Assembly (NCBI RefSeq): GCF_036324505.1 | Contig: NC_086368.1 | Location: 5,603,021 to 5,667,020 of the forward strand | Reading direction: 5' to 3' | Origin: Eleginops maclovinus | Taxonomy: Eukaryota; Chordata; Actinopteri; Perciformes; Eleginopidae | Length of the DNA: 64,000 bases | Shown: piece after piece, positions 1 to 11,928 of the stretch | How positions within the stretch are numbered: position 1 is the stretch's first letter | Layout: every line of letters starts with the position of its first letter | Program-made: the position numbers and the translations under genes | The notes under the pieces: model-generated | The model's database searches: none | Told to the model about the DNA's origin: nothing | The model's input: the letters and a program-made list of their open reading frames with translations, nothing else

Positions 1-200
1 ACAGCCATATGTTCTCATAAATTCACAAAGATAGCAGCTGCTCCTCGCTTTATGAGTTTAACAGTTTGTTCCAAACTTCTAAGTTTAGGGCTACAGTTCC
101 TTTAAAGCTGCAGCTGGTGAACGTCCTCTTTAAGTTCATCAGCTATAGTCCAACACCTGAGACTTGTGTCTGATTTAAGCTGTCATAACCCTGCTACCTA

Positions 201-404
201 CACTGAAAAAATGAAATGTTGAATTTAATTAAATAAATTATGTCAACAGATTTCACAGAACTGTATATGGTTAGTTGAAAGTATTAACTCTAAATAAATC
301 TAAATTAAAATTATTATTATTGCTTTCAATTAACCGTATACAGTTATGTGACATTTGTTGACATAATATATTTAATTAAAGTCAACATTTGAGTTTGTTC
401 AGTG
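201..404. mobile_element. Fold-back MITE, about 204 bp, with long inverted arms
   Basis: The left arm from CACTGAA (201) and the right arm ending TTCAGTG (404) are inverted copies for about 80 bp each. Landmarks are AATGTTGA / TCAACATT, TTATGTCAACA / TGTTGACATAA and CTGTATATGGTTAGTTGAAAG against CTTTCAATTAACCGTATACAG. TA flanks both ends (199-200, 405-406). There is no coding capacity. A diverged relative lies at 39690-39888. Confidence 0.8.
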
Positions 405-467
405 TACCTAAGTACTTACCCTACCTTCCTACCTACTGTACCTATCTAACTACCAGCTTCCTACCTA

Positions 468-493
468 CAGTTAGGTCCATAAATATTTGGACA
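468..493 (+). repeat. Left terminal inverted repeat of the Tc1-like element
   Basis: Begins CAGTTAGGTCC directly after TA and is complementary to 2052-2077 with one mismatch. This is the outer transposase binding and cleavage end. Confidence 0.92.
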
Positions 494-715
494 GAGAAGT
501 GTTTTTAATTTTGGGTCTGTACATTACCACAATGAATTTTAAATTAAATAATTCAGATGCAGTTGAACCGCAGACTTTCAGCTTTAATTCAGTGGGTTGA
601 ACAAAAAGATTGCATACAAATGTGAGGAACTAAAGCATTTTAAACACAATCCCTTCATTTCAGGGGCTCAAAAGTAATTGGACAAATTAAATAACCAAAA
701 CTAGAATGTTCATTC

Positions 716-1755
716 CTAATACTTGGTTGAAAACGCTTTGCTGGCAATGACTGCTTGACTTCTTGAACTCATGGTCATCACCAGACGCAGGGTTTCCTCC
801 TTTTTAATGCTCTGTCAGGCCTTTACTGCAGCGGTTTCAGTTGCTGTTTGTTTGTGGGCCTTTCGGTCTGAAGTTTAGTCTTTAACAAGTGAAATGCATG
901 CTCAATTGGGTTGAGATCAGGTGACTGACTTGGCAATTCAAGAATATTCCACTTCTTTGCTTTAATAAACTCCTTGGTTGCTCCTTGGCTGTATGTTTTG
1001 GGTCATTGTCCATCTGTATTATGAAACGCCGCCCAATCAATTTGGCTGCATTTGGCTGGATTTGAGCAGACAGTATGTCTCTGAACACCTCAGAATTCAT
1101 CCGGCTGCTTCTGTCCGGTGTCACATCATCAATAAACACTAGTGACCCAGTGCCACTGGCAGCCATGCATGCCCAAGCCATCACACTGCCTCCGCCGTGT
1201 TTTACAGATGATGTGGTATGCTTTGGATCATGAGCTGTACAACGCCTTCTCCATACTTTTTTCTTGCCATTATTCTGGTAGAGGTTGATCTTGGTTTCAT
1301 CTGTCCAAAGAATGTTCTTCCAGAATCAGCTGGCTTTTTGAGACGTTTTTTTTAGGAAACTCTAATCTAGCCTTTCTATTCTTGAGGCTTATGAGTGACT
1401 TGCACCGTGCAGTGAAGCCTCTGTGTATATTTTCAGGCAGTCTTCTCTTTGAGGTAGACTTGGACATTGATAGGCCTTCCTCCTGGAGAGTGTTGTTCAC
1501 TTGGTTGGCTGTTGTGAAGGGGTTTCTCTTCACCATGAAAATTATTCTGCGATCATCCCCCACTGTTGTCTTCCGTGGACGTCCAAGTCTTTTTCCGTTG
1601 CTGAGTTCACCAGTGCTTTTTTCTCTCTCATGATGTAACCAACTGTACATTTTGCCACTCCTAATATTGTAGCAATTTCTCGGATTGGGTTTTTTCTGTT
1701 TACGCAGCTTAAGGATGGCTTGTTTCACCTGCATGGAGAGCTCCTTTGACCGCAT
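716..1755 (-). pseudogene. Tc1-like transposase pseudogene (DD34E)
   Basis: Reads from MRSKELSMQVKQAI (start near 1755) to a stop after STKY (about 716-724). The first part is the N-terminal paired-like helix-turn-helix DNA-binding region, with the LGRPRKTT linker motif between its two subdomains. The catalytic part is in different frames: WTDETK carries the first Asp (near 1298), MDNDPKHTAK the second (near 1010), and PDLNPIEH the Glu (near 906), with 34 residues between the second Asp and the Glu. Frame changes occur near the T run at 1345-1353, near 975 and again around 825, where the frame meets a stop. All three catalytic residues can still be read but no intact enzyme can be made. The length fits a normal Tc1 transposase of about 340 residues. 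Confidence 0.88.
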
Positions 1756-2051
1756 GTTGTCTTGACAGCAAAATCTTCCAAATGCAAGCACCACACCTCA
1801 AATCAACCTCAGGCCTTTTATCTGCTTAATTGATGACATAACGAAGGAATTGCTCACACCTGCCCATGAAACAGCCTTTGAGTCAATTGTCCAATTACTT
1901 TTGGTCCCTTTTAAAAGAGGGTGGCACATGTTAAGGAGCTGAAACTCCATCAAATGAAAGCTGAGAGTCTGCACTGTATGTCCTTGTCCATTATATAACT
2001 ATAATTGTAATATGTTTCAGTAAACAGGTACAAAAACTAAACTTGTGTCAG

Positions 2052-2077
2052 TGTCCAAATATATATGGACCTAACTG
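2052..2077 (-). repeat. Right terminal inverted repeat of the Tc1-like element
   Basis: Reverse complement begins CAGTTAGGTCC and is followed on the plus strand by TA, the target duplication. It pairs with 468-493 at 25 of 26 positions. Confidence 0.92.
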
Positions 2078-2677
2078 TACCTACCTACCTATTTACCTAT
2101 CTATATTTCTATCTATTCCCTTCCATTTCCTCTATTTTTTAAATGTGTTCTATGTTCCCTATACACACCCTTCTGTTTACTTATATATTTCCTTCCCTGT
2201 CTCCCTCCCTCCCTCCCTTCACCCATCCCTCTTTCTTCCCCCTTCCTCCCCAGATGCTTCTGAGTACTTTACAACCTGGCCTGCAAGATTTACGCAGGGA
2301 CAATTGAACATTTTGTCACTGTGCTGTGGAGCAGACGGAAAATTCATGGAAGAGTTGGAAGGGCGAACTTAGCATAAGACAACAATTCACCTCCTGTCTG
2401 TCTGGCTGAGAGCAAGGCAGGTACACCTGTCTGAATGCACAATACTGTGAAGAGCAGAGGAAAAGCAGGAGGATCCTTGAGCATGTCTCCACTGCTGGAT
2501 ATATATTTTTTCTTTCTTAAAGTCAATTTCTGCCACTCTGTCTTTTTTGGGTCTTGAGACAATGCTCTCTGGGTTTTTTGTTTTTGTTTTCCTCTCTGGG
2601 ATGTTTTTTCTCTTGCAGTTAATCCCAGCATGCTCCATGTTTAGCCTGAACTGCATTTATTCGACTGCTGATGGCTG

Positions 2678-2882
2678 CAGTGGTGGAAAGTAATGAAGTA
2701 AATATACTTAAGTATTGGACTTTCCTTTTTACTCCACCACATTTAAATTACAGCTTCAGTTACTCTAGCGATTCAGATTACAAGCTAATATGAAATATCA
2801 ACTAACAAAATAAAAACACAGATAAAAATAGATTAGACTATCGACCAGCATTATACAAAGTAACCAAACTAAGGTCTACCTT
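2678..2882 (+). mobile_element. Truncated MITE beginning CAGTGGTGGAAAGTAA
   Basis: Starts with the terminal motif CAGTGGTGGAAAGTAATGAA, then TACTTAAGTATTGGACTTT and ACTCCACCACATTTAAATTA, the hallmarks of a non-autonomous repeat common in teleost genomes. The far end is missing: the sequence stops near AAGGTCTACCTT. Other copies are at 44830-45226 and 36212-36340. Confidence 0.75.
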
Positions 2883-3150
2883 TAAAAATTGTGAAAGGCT
2901 AAGAACCCCCACCCCCGCCAATCACAGTAGATTGTTTCTGTTTTACAGTCTGACTCAATCTGTTGCAAATTCAGTGAGCAAACTGAGTCACTAAGCAGCA
3001 AGCAGGCAGCACTCGGTGATGATGGGAAAGGATTGTAAAGAACAGTGTGTGTTTGTGTGTGAGGTAGAAGATAATTCAGATCTGATTCTTTCAACATTTC
3101 AGTTTTGCAGTTCAGTCACGCACACTCCCATCACACACGCATGCACGCAT

Positions 3151-3166
3151 ACACACACACACACGC

Positions 3167-3257
<91 letters not shown>
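3151..3257 (+). repeat. Compound (AC)n/(GCAC)n microsatellite
   Basis: An (AC) run, a GCAC core at about 3164-3202 and a long AC run to 3257. Both strands give meaningless TH/CV-repeat open frames. Confidence 0.97.
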
Positions 3258-3259
<2 letters not shown>

Positions 3260-6241
3260 AATCCACATGTTGCATCAGCATTGCACAGCGACAGAGTCAG
3301 TTACAACACGACTCTGTACACCACCAATTATAATCGACCTCAGGACTAATGGTTATGGGAATTGCAGCTGACATATAATACAAGTGTAAGGATGACAAGG
3401 GGGTGGGTTTGATGCTCCTGAGAGAGATAGAACATAAACACGTGCAAGGCATACCAACACTGCCGATGGAGAAGTCTCACTTAGTAATGCATGCTTCCTG
3501 ATGCACTTTTGCCACAATGTGTAAAAAGGCATTATTTGGATTATGATTCACCTTCAGCCTGTGAAAACATACAACTAAAGGAATGCTCTGGCTAAGAAAC
3601 ATCAGTGCTTTAGTCGGATCACTCATGTCTGTCTTAGTATGGCTCATAACTGATTACATGGTCTTTTAGAGGACATGGATGCCAATAGTATCAATGATAT
3701 TTGAAAAAAAAACTGTAAAATATTATTCTTTCAATTGCTATGTTCTCAGCCAATCATGACAGCTTTCTCACTTTAACAAGATTAGTTTACGGCCATGGCA
3801 TCATGGTAACATACAGAATTGAATGAATGTTCAATCAGAACATATTAGATACTATTCTGTAAGTCATATGGTAGATAATAGAAGTAGGTTTTAATAACGG
3901 CATTGCTGTGCAAACTGACAGCAGATTTTTGGATGATTTAATGGAGATGGGACAATTTGAGCAGCAGTTTACACTAAGCCTTGCCTATTTGTGTTTGTAT
4001 TGTATTGCATAATAGTTGCAATGTACGTTTCTGAAGGACTGAAGCTGAGCAGATGAACAAAGTGGGACTTCTGCCACCTGGCTATCACCGCACAGAAGAA
4101 GAGTGATAAAAAAAAGGGGCTGTGTTTGCTTCAAATTCAAATCAATCTGTTCAGAAAGTCAAACCTTTGAAGGAGTTGTATTGAGCCAACATATAGTGTA
4201 TTTACACAATTACTGTATATTTTGTATTTGTTATATGGTTATCGCCCATTTAACACTTTTGGAGAGCTTACAGGCTGCTGACGGGGGAACAACTCCAACA
4301 AATTCCACTTTCTGATAGACTGACTAAACTGAATGAGCTGAAAGTGTCAAAGTAGAACCATTAATTTAACATTTAATGGGTTTAGTCTATATTGAGTGTG
4401 TTAAACAGTGAGTTAGCTTCAGCTAGTCTCAATGGCTTACGTCTAAGGTGCTGAATGAAAATCGACAAGGTGAAAAAGACAATTGGTATATGTTATTTAG
4501 GATGTGAGTTATATGCAGGACTATTACCAAATAGTGAGTGTAGACAACTAAAAACAATGAATGCGATCATATCATATGTCTTCATTTTAGAAATCATTCT
4601 TATAAAAAATGATCCTTATGATTCTTAGTATTTCAATAAAATGCCATTTTACTGCACCCAGAGATTTATTTGCTTGAATCTGCATTGAGATAATAAACCG
4701 TGCTTCATATGTGTTTGCAGTTGCGCATAATTCTTTGTGCCGGGCCTTAAACCTCAATTTCCCTCAGGACAATACCTGTTATTGTATTCATGTGAAGTCA
4801 TCTCATATTATTGATAAAGAACTGTGACAGCAGTTTACGAGTATTCTGTTGACTGATTCCCTGTCGTATTCATACTGTTTAAGTTGACATTATGGTTATT
4901 GTATTGAATGACATTGATATTCTGCTGACACATGTCTGCATTGGACAATAAAGCCCAGGTCAGTTAAAAATGTTAAGCTTCTCTGTTTTAATCGCATGTG
5001 GAAGAGGAGATTTTAATACTGAGCTGTACTAAGAAAAGATGATTATCCAGATATATATATTTTTTGGAGTCAATTAGTTTGATTTTAATAATGTCGTATG
5101 GGTAATAACAATTGAAATGCTAGATATAAGTACATTTTACCCTTCAAAGTTTGTTCAGGTATTGGTGACCCTAAATGTTGCCGTCCCATCTGTCAAAAGG
5201 TTTGATATCTTATTTTAGAATTTAACCAATTAATGTATTTAAACTCCTTACATACATCCTTACAAGTATAAAGATGAAGGTTAAATGTGTTTATATCATT
5301 CTGATGAATATTAAGAGGAATCAAAACATGACGTGTGTTTTCTTTACAATGTCAGGACAATCCTTTTTAATACACATAACGAAAGAATGTGTATTCATTA
5401 TCATTATTAATGTCTGTTGATTTTGGTTGAGTGTATTTTTTCGCTCCCTTTACCAAAGTTCACAAGCTATGTCTTTAAGTGCCACATACAACTGAAGTGC
5501 AGTTATGCACAGTATTGGTTACAAGGACTATCAAGAACTGCCATATGTCTACTGTGGCTATAGAGTGATTTTAGGGAAGAGTCAGCGGTTGGATGACTTT
5601 CCTTTGATTGAATGAGTTAAGTTAAAAACCCAGCATTTAGGATCAATCCACAGCATAAACAATATATATTGAATATGTGCCCTCACAACTTAGGGAAAAT
5701 GACACATAAACAGTTCAGATAAGTGTGAAGTCAATAGACCACATTACTTCACTTTTGGTGCCACTTGAGAAGTGGCTTCAACCAAACCTCCAATGGCTGA
5801 AACATGTCATTTTAAATGTCCATCAAGAAATGTAATGTGAAGGTGCAGTGTTTCACCAAGGACCCTACATGCCTATAATTCATATGCGTGAATGGTGTAT
5901 GCTTCTGTGTGTGAGGGGGTGTAACCATTAATGCTATTTACAGTGAATCACCATCATCCGTTGTTTTGTCATCTGCCATATGTTTATGTTTTTATAAATC
6001 ACTCATGGATTAAACATGCACGAATGAAACCATGCTTACAGCAAATGGCTTATGTATTGTAAGTTAAGAAATAAAAAGGATAAAAAGACTATTTAAAATC
6101 ATAGTCTGATGTTTTTCTTGTTGATTGATTTGCAGTATTTCCCTTTTATGGGAAATCTACAATACTTAATGTCATCACATTCAGGCTAATGACTAAGCAT
6201 GACACAGCTTGGTGGAATAAATACTCAAACGGCTTGCCATA

Positions 6242-6360
<119 letters not shown>

Positions 6361-9090
6361 CAAGGCAGAGAAAGAAGAAGTTCAAACACAGCCAGCGACA
6401 CTTGAGGCAGAGCAGACATGCAAACAAATGCAGTAAGATGGTGATGAGGAGGAGGGACCAAAAAATAAAAAACAAAGAGGCAGAAATTGATCAAATTCAA
6501 GAAACAAAAAGAGGGGAAGGAGGGGGACCAAACCAAAATGAAACAGAGTTTTGTTTGTGTTCATGGTTGTACTGTGATGAAGAATATAACATAGGGAAGA
6601 AAATATTCTGCCTATGAAGCAATAATCACCTTCGCTTGGGATGACTAGAATGTACGGCGTTGTTATTTGTCCCCTACCTATTACCACTAAGGTCAAGGGC
6701 CGCACGTCCCCGCCAGAGAGCATGAGAGAGAAAGGGAGGGAGAGAAAACAAACAACAGAAAAAAGAAAAAGAAAGAAGAAAAAGTCTAAGAAAAAAAGAC
6801 GTATCGCTTTTCTTTATCCATTTCATCAAGGTTTAGCTCTTTTCAATTGCACAATCTGTCTTAGAGGAGAAAGAAATTGCAGTGGTGAGAGATAGTACTA
6901 GAACATTAAAATCAATTACAACTAGCACTCAAGATGTGAAGTGGGATATGATTGTTGCCAGGACATAAACGTCACAAGCTTCTTGACTGGCCCATTACCT
7001 AATAAATGTGTTGGTGGTGAGGATGTTTTTTGTTTTTTTTCCCCAAGGAGTGAGTCAGTGAATGCAGATGTGGTGTTGGGGGGTTACCATTTGAGTGTGT
7101 TGAGTGTGTCAGCCTGGCTTGAGGGGTTAATAAAAATAAAGGGAGGCCGGAATGGAAGAGAAAAGAAATGAGGTGATGGTTGAAAGAATAAAAATGTGAA
7201 CTTTGTGGCAAGGCAAAGTGAGAGTAAAGACACAATCTGGCCTTCTGGGTTCAGCCGCAAATGTTCAGCTGACCCAGGGATCAGTGGAAATTTCAGAAGT
7301 TTATAACAAAAAACGTGTAAGTAGTTTAAGCAACTATTGTATATTGAGGCAATATTTGGCTTCAGTAAGCTTTACATGGCTTGAATGGTAACCATTAGCC
7401 ATTAAGGGAAAGGTCAATAAAAGGCTATTTATTCTACATTTATCAGAGGCAGAGTGAATAAGTAATCTCACTAATTGAATTCAACATCAGTTGATGAAGC
7501 TAAAAAAAAAAAACAGGTAGATGGTGAGGAACCACTCACATTGAATTGCAAAGAATCAGTAATACATGATCAAGTCTCCTGATATACCAAGACAATGGTG
7601 TAACAACAGTTAAGTTTCTAGAGTCATATTCTTGATCAGGAAATCAGTGTGTGTGTTTACACATTTATACAAGAGGCTATAAAGGACACAATTGAACTTC
7701 CGATACATGTATGGTTGGGCCTGTTTTATTGTGTGTTTTGATTTGCCAAAGCAGCGTCAAACAGTAGTTTGTTTCTCTGGTAACCCAAAATGTCATGAGT
7801 ATGGACTGATCTTAAACAGTGGTTGAAATGTGGTCACCACCTAGTCACAGTTGAAATGTGCTGTAAAAAAAGACTGCCCTTGCCTAACTGTAGCCTTGGT
7901 AGTGGTATAAAAAAATGGTAGCGCATAATTAGCATCCTAGCAGCCCAAAGGCTTACCTAGCCTGATATAAGCTGACTTTGCTTAGGCTACTTTGCACATA
8001 ACTGGCAATAGGGCAGGACATGCTATTTTCTGTTAACCTAACAGGTTTCTAACCTGGCCAAAAGCACGTTGTTTGGCTCTTCCCGTTCTTTGCCTCTTAA
8101 CTTAATTATTCCCAAATGACTGTATTTTTTTTTTTTAACCAAACAGTGCTGAAGGTAGTTTTGCTGCTGAATTTGAAACATGGTAATTATAAGCCGCTGT
8201 ATTGAGTAAGTAGCAGATTTCAGCAATAAATAGGGTGTACTCAAGTCATTTGCAAAATTAGCCATCTGTATTGCCTCAAAACGCCACCCACATATCAAAA
8301 ACTTTCAAAAAGTTGATTCATAGAGCTTTTTTTTTCATGTGAAAGACAGCCACAAAGTTGAAAGCATGTCTTTTTCCAAGCACACACACACACACATGCA
8401 GACAGACACAGAGCAGGGTCTACACACTATAGACATCCACCAACAACACTTTCCACTCAGAAAAACACAGCCTGGTGATTGAATAGAGCAAGAAATAAAG
8501 AAGTAATGTAGGGAAGAGAATGTGCACAAATGAGCAATAAAATGCTTGATGCAGACAAGACATAATAAGTGAGCGAGAAACACCGAACAGAAAAATAAGA
8601 TGAGGAAAAATCAAATCAATGTTTGATGCAGATGAAAAAATAAAATAGAAAAAAGAGACGAGGTGAGGAAAATCAATAGCAAGCTGAAAAGCTTTTGAAA
8701 CACATTGCCTGGCACACAAATTGGTGAATTTGCCGGAGATGAGCAGCAAATAAAGATGGGAGACATGGGGAAAGCAAAACAGAATAGGATGAAATGGGTT
8801 CTGGGGCTAACGCTTGAGCCTCCATCCATCGGGTTTAATGAAGGCGGTCAATCGGTATGTAATGACCCTGATGTTCCACTTTATACACTGATGAGCAACA
8901 TAGATGCAGGATGAGATAAAAAAAAAGAGAGAGCAGGATTGATGAAAAAAGTGGGATAATGTGCAACAGAGGAGGGCAATGAACGAGACAGATCAGGAAA
9001 AAGGAAATGGAGAGAGAGAATGCAACCATATCATGCAGGATCACATGGTTAGGATGTGGAGTTGCCTGGCCTAAAGTCTGTGGGTTTACC

Positions 9091-9092
9091 TG

Positions 9093-9131
<39 letters not shown>
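9091..9131 (+). repeat. (TG)n microsatellite, 41 bp, near the 37-nt exon
   Basis: TG run with one CG interruption. Read on the ptprt sense strand it is a CA repeat 130-170 nt after the donor at 9260. Confidence 0.95.
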
Positions 9132-9133
<2 letters not shown>

Positions 9134-9260
9134 ATCTGATCTAGTACAACATTCTGACACTAATCTGGGGGTCACTTTGCTATTAGGTTAAATTGGACGT
9201 ATAAGTAATGTGACTTTGTCTGTACAGTAAGTGCAAGTATCAATGGAAGGGTGCTCATAC

Positions 9261-9297
9261 CTTTGTTAGCCAGGCGGACACAGTTGATTTTGGTTTC
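9261..9297 (-). CDS. ptprt: ptprt 37-nt small exon after FNIII domain 4
   Basis: A very short exon: acceptor TTCTCTCTACAG and donor AAAG|GTATGA. It enters in phase 0 and leaves in phase 1, encoding ETKINCVRLANK plus one base of the next codon. The motif ETK(I/T)xCVRxA is shared by R2B phosphatases just before the membrane-proximal linker, so identity is clear despite the length. It closes FNIII domain 4 and its cysteine may bond back to that domain. Because 37 is not divisible by three, skipping would shift the frame. A TG/CA repeat lies 130-170 nt downstream in the transcript (9091-9131). The following linker and transmembrane exons were not found between 1 and 9260. Confidence 0.93.
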
Positions 9298-9397
9298 CTG
9301 TAGAGAGAAGAGAAAGACAGACAAAGCCTTTAGACAAATTGTATTCACTTCAAAAAAAGCACACAAACTGATGGTGAACTTATAACAATACAAAAAT

Positions 9398-9712
9398 GGG
9401 CACACTTCTCACCCTCAAAGGCCGCCATCTTGGCTACGAAATGCAAGTTGCAGGACCAGCAGTGACAATAGTTGCTCTGACTTACACAGCACTACAAAAA
9501 CATATATTTGATAAATATACCACTACACTAGAGTCAAAGGAAGCCATTATTCATTCTGAGTTCATTCAGCCGTCTCTAATGTAATGTTGCTAGTTAGCTA
9601 ACACAGCAACGATAATCGCTTCCTGTGAGGATCTGCACAGTGCACGACAGGGCAGTGGACTTAGTGAAGTATCCAAATTAAGACACAGCATATGACTTTT
9701 CACTTCTCAAAA
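9398..9712 (+). repeat. Dispersed repeat C, copy 1
   Basis: Shares with 47165-47545 a left block (CGCCATCTTGGCTACG near 9423) and a right block (CAGTGCACGACAGGGCAG, then GTATCCAAATTAAGACACAGC near 9690). The middle differs. This is probably a non-autonomous transposable element; its ends were not defined. Confidence 0.6.
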
Positions 9713-11189
9713 ATGTGTCACAACTTTAATTGGTGAGACTTTCTAAAGCATAATGGCATTTTCCTATCAGGATGCCATTAGTTTCATTTAATTTCAAGTT
9801 GTATGTCTTTTGGGCTGCAGACAAACGAGCTCTGACACTTGGCAACATAGTACTTAGCTGACAAAGTTAGATTTGAGAAATGTAATCACAAAACAAATGG
9901 TTTATTAACAGGTTAACAAAAGGACTGAAAGGAGGGGAAACCAGAAATTGTCTTGAATCCATATAATCGTTTCAAATCATATGGGACGGTAAACATAATG
10001 GTCAGCAATAACTTAAAGAATACACGCTCTGTGGTTAATGGGGCAAAACATGCTAAAGCAATATGGATTAAAGGCTTAAGAGTATCCATGTGCTTCTTTG
10101 AAGTGTTTAAAGATGATCAATGAGACCAAGTGACCGTGTTATTAGTTTCCTATGTTTGCCTTTCATGCAATACAATGACCAGGTTGATGAGTCTCAAAAC
10201 ACATGTGTACAAAACATTCTAAATATGACGGTCAATAACCTGTTATGTTAGGCGCTTATTAGATCATTTATCCTGAATACATAGACGCTTATATTCCAAG
10301 TATGGACACACAGTTTAACACCTTTGTTTAAGTATACATGTACATAGTGTATGTACTGTATATGAGTTTTGACCTGCAATTCACTAAATCAGGCCAGGTC
10401 ATAACATATTTCTCTATTGATATTATAGTCCTTTATGTGTTTCCATTGCCCTCCTCTTTCTGTCCCTCGCTTTTTTGTGTTGCCGACAATTTGAGGTTCC
10501 TGTGGTTCCACCGTTTCTGTCATTCTCTTTCTGATGTCCTGTCACCACCTGAAGAGGCATGTGCTTTTCATTATTCCATCTCTTTTCACTCCTTCACTGC
10601 TCCTGTCTTTTCCTCTTTTCTTCGCTCCATGACGGGCTGTCACCAGTAAGTGTACGTATCTAACCCACTTGTCAGCCGCGGATTGGCCTCCTTCACATGT
10701 TGGGCCATTTGTCTTCATCAAAGACGATTACTGCAGCAGCTGCCGACACTGACGCCTGTCACTTGGGCTTTTGAGCAAAATCACTTCCAAGGGACTGCTA
10801 ATGTCCATTTATTTTCTGCTAAATTATGCCATTTAAGATCAAATTACATTCAGTTTTCTCTAGTTTTTTGACAACATGGAAACACAATAACCAGTTTAAG
10901 GAATTGAGATCCTCTGCAAGGCCTATTATAATATGTATTTTGATATCAGAAATGACAGTATAATATTAATATTCTGAGACATTTGTGTTTAAGGAATTGA
11001 GTCAAAAAGCAATATGAAGTGTGACACTTATACATGCTGCATCTGCACATGCATGTATATCTATTTTACCTTTATATTGTTGTTATTTGTATTCATTATG
11101 TTGCTAACATGTGTACTCTTTTAGTTCTTATTATACTTGTGTGAATTATTATCTGTACTGTGTTGCACTCTTATCCTTTTTCCGCTTTA

Positions 11190-11232
11190 AAACCTGCATT
11201 TCCCAACAGGGATCAATAAAGGTCTATTTTAT
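11190..11232 (+). repeat. Retroelement tail-like segment
   Basis: TGCATTTCCCAACAGGGATCAATAAAGGTCTATTTTATCTT resembles the 3' tail of fish non-LTR elements (TTTCCC..GGGATCAATAAAG). The body of the element was not recognised. Confidence 0.4.
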
Positions 11233-11269
11233 CTTGTCTCATTGTGACTGCCCTCCCAGTTTCGCAGGG

Positions 11270-11314
11270 TCTGTTGTTGTGTGTCTGTTTTGTGTGTGAC
11301 ACAACAGACACACA
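11270..11314. repeat. Near-perfect inverted repeat of about 15 bp
   Basis: GTTGTTGTGTGTCTGTTTTG and ACACAACAGACACACAAC are inverted copies separated by a short GTGTGTG loop. No T run follows as a terminator would need, so it is described only as a hairpin. Confidence 0.8.
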
Positions 11315-11770
11315 ACATCAGGGCGACTTGGAGCACATGGCCAGTCTCCTTGTGGCCTTTAAAGCCGACAGCTAATCCAGTATCTCATGGTCTCTATTCC
11401 CTGCGGGAGTCGTATCTTAGTTGTTTGTTGTTTTTAATCACTAATGTGCTGTTATAATACATGTGCAATTTTTGGTTTAACTCTGGCTAAATGTCCTGTT
11501 CTTTGCCGTGGTTCTCAGCTTGGTTATTAAAAACTTGGGGCTAGCCCGGGAATTAAAACCGGGACATCTCAAGTTTGTGAAAGACACACAACAACACGCC
11601 CTGCTAAACCAGAAGGGCAATATTATGTAATCTCTAGTTGATGAAAAATAATGACTAGTAAAATGTTTCTTTCGACTAGTAAAACAAAGTGCCAAACTAG
11701 TGTGACCAAATATCTAACAAGTGCTGCCAAAGAGATAACTAGTGTAGGCAACTGCCGTCTGATACCATGG

Positions 11771-11771
<1 letters not shown>

Positions 11772-11858
<87 letters not shown>

Positions 11859-11859
11859 A

Positions 11860-11919
<60 letters not shown>

Positions 11920-11928
11920 TGTGTGTGT
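11772..11928 (+). repeat. Compound (TG)n(TGCG)n(TG)n microsatellite
   Basis: TG run, a GTGC core at about 11818-11862, then TG to 11928 with a CGCG-like step near 11916. Confidence 0.97.

Larger units (their letters stand above)
468..2077 (-). mobile_element. Tc1/mariner-type transposon, complete ends, decayed transposase
   Basis: A 1,610-bp element flanked by TA dinucleotides on both sides (466-467 and 2078-2079), the target duplication expected for Tc1/mariner. The outer ends are inverted repeats: 468-493 against 2052-2077 match at 25 of 26 positions. A second inverted pair lies inside (about 669-686 and 1886-1902, core AAAGTAATTGGACAA), so the terminal repeats are about 200 bp with paired outer and inner sites, as in IR/DR-type Tc1 elements. 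Transposase remnants fill the centre on the minus strand. It sits in a CTAC/CTAT-rich stretch, which repeats on both sides of the insertion. Confidence 0.93.
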
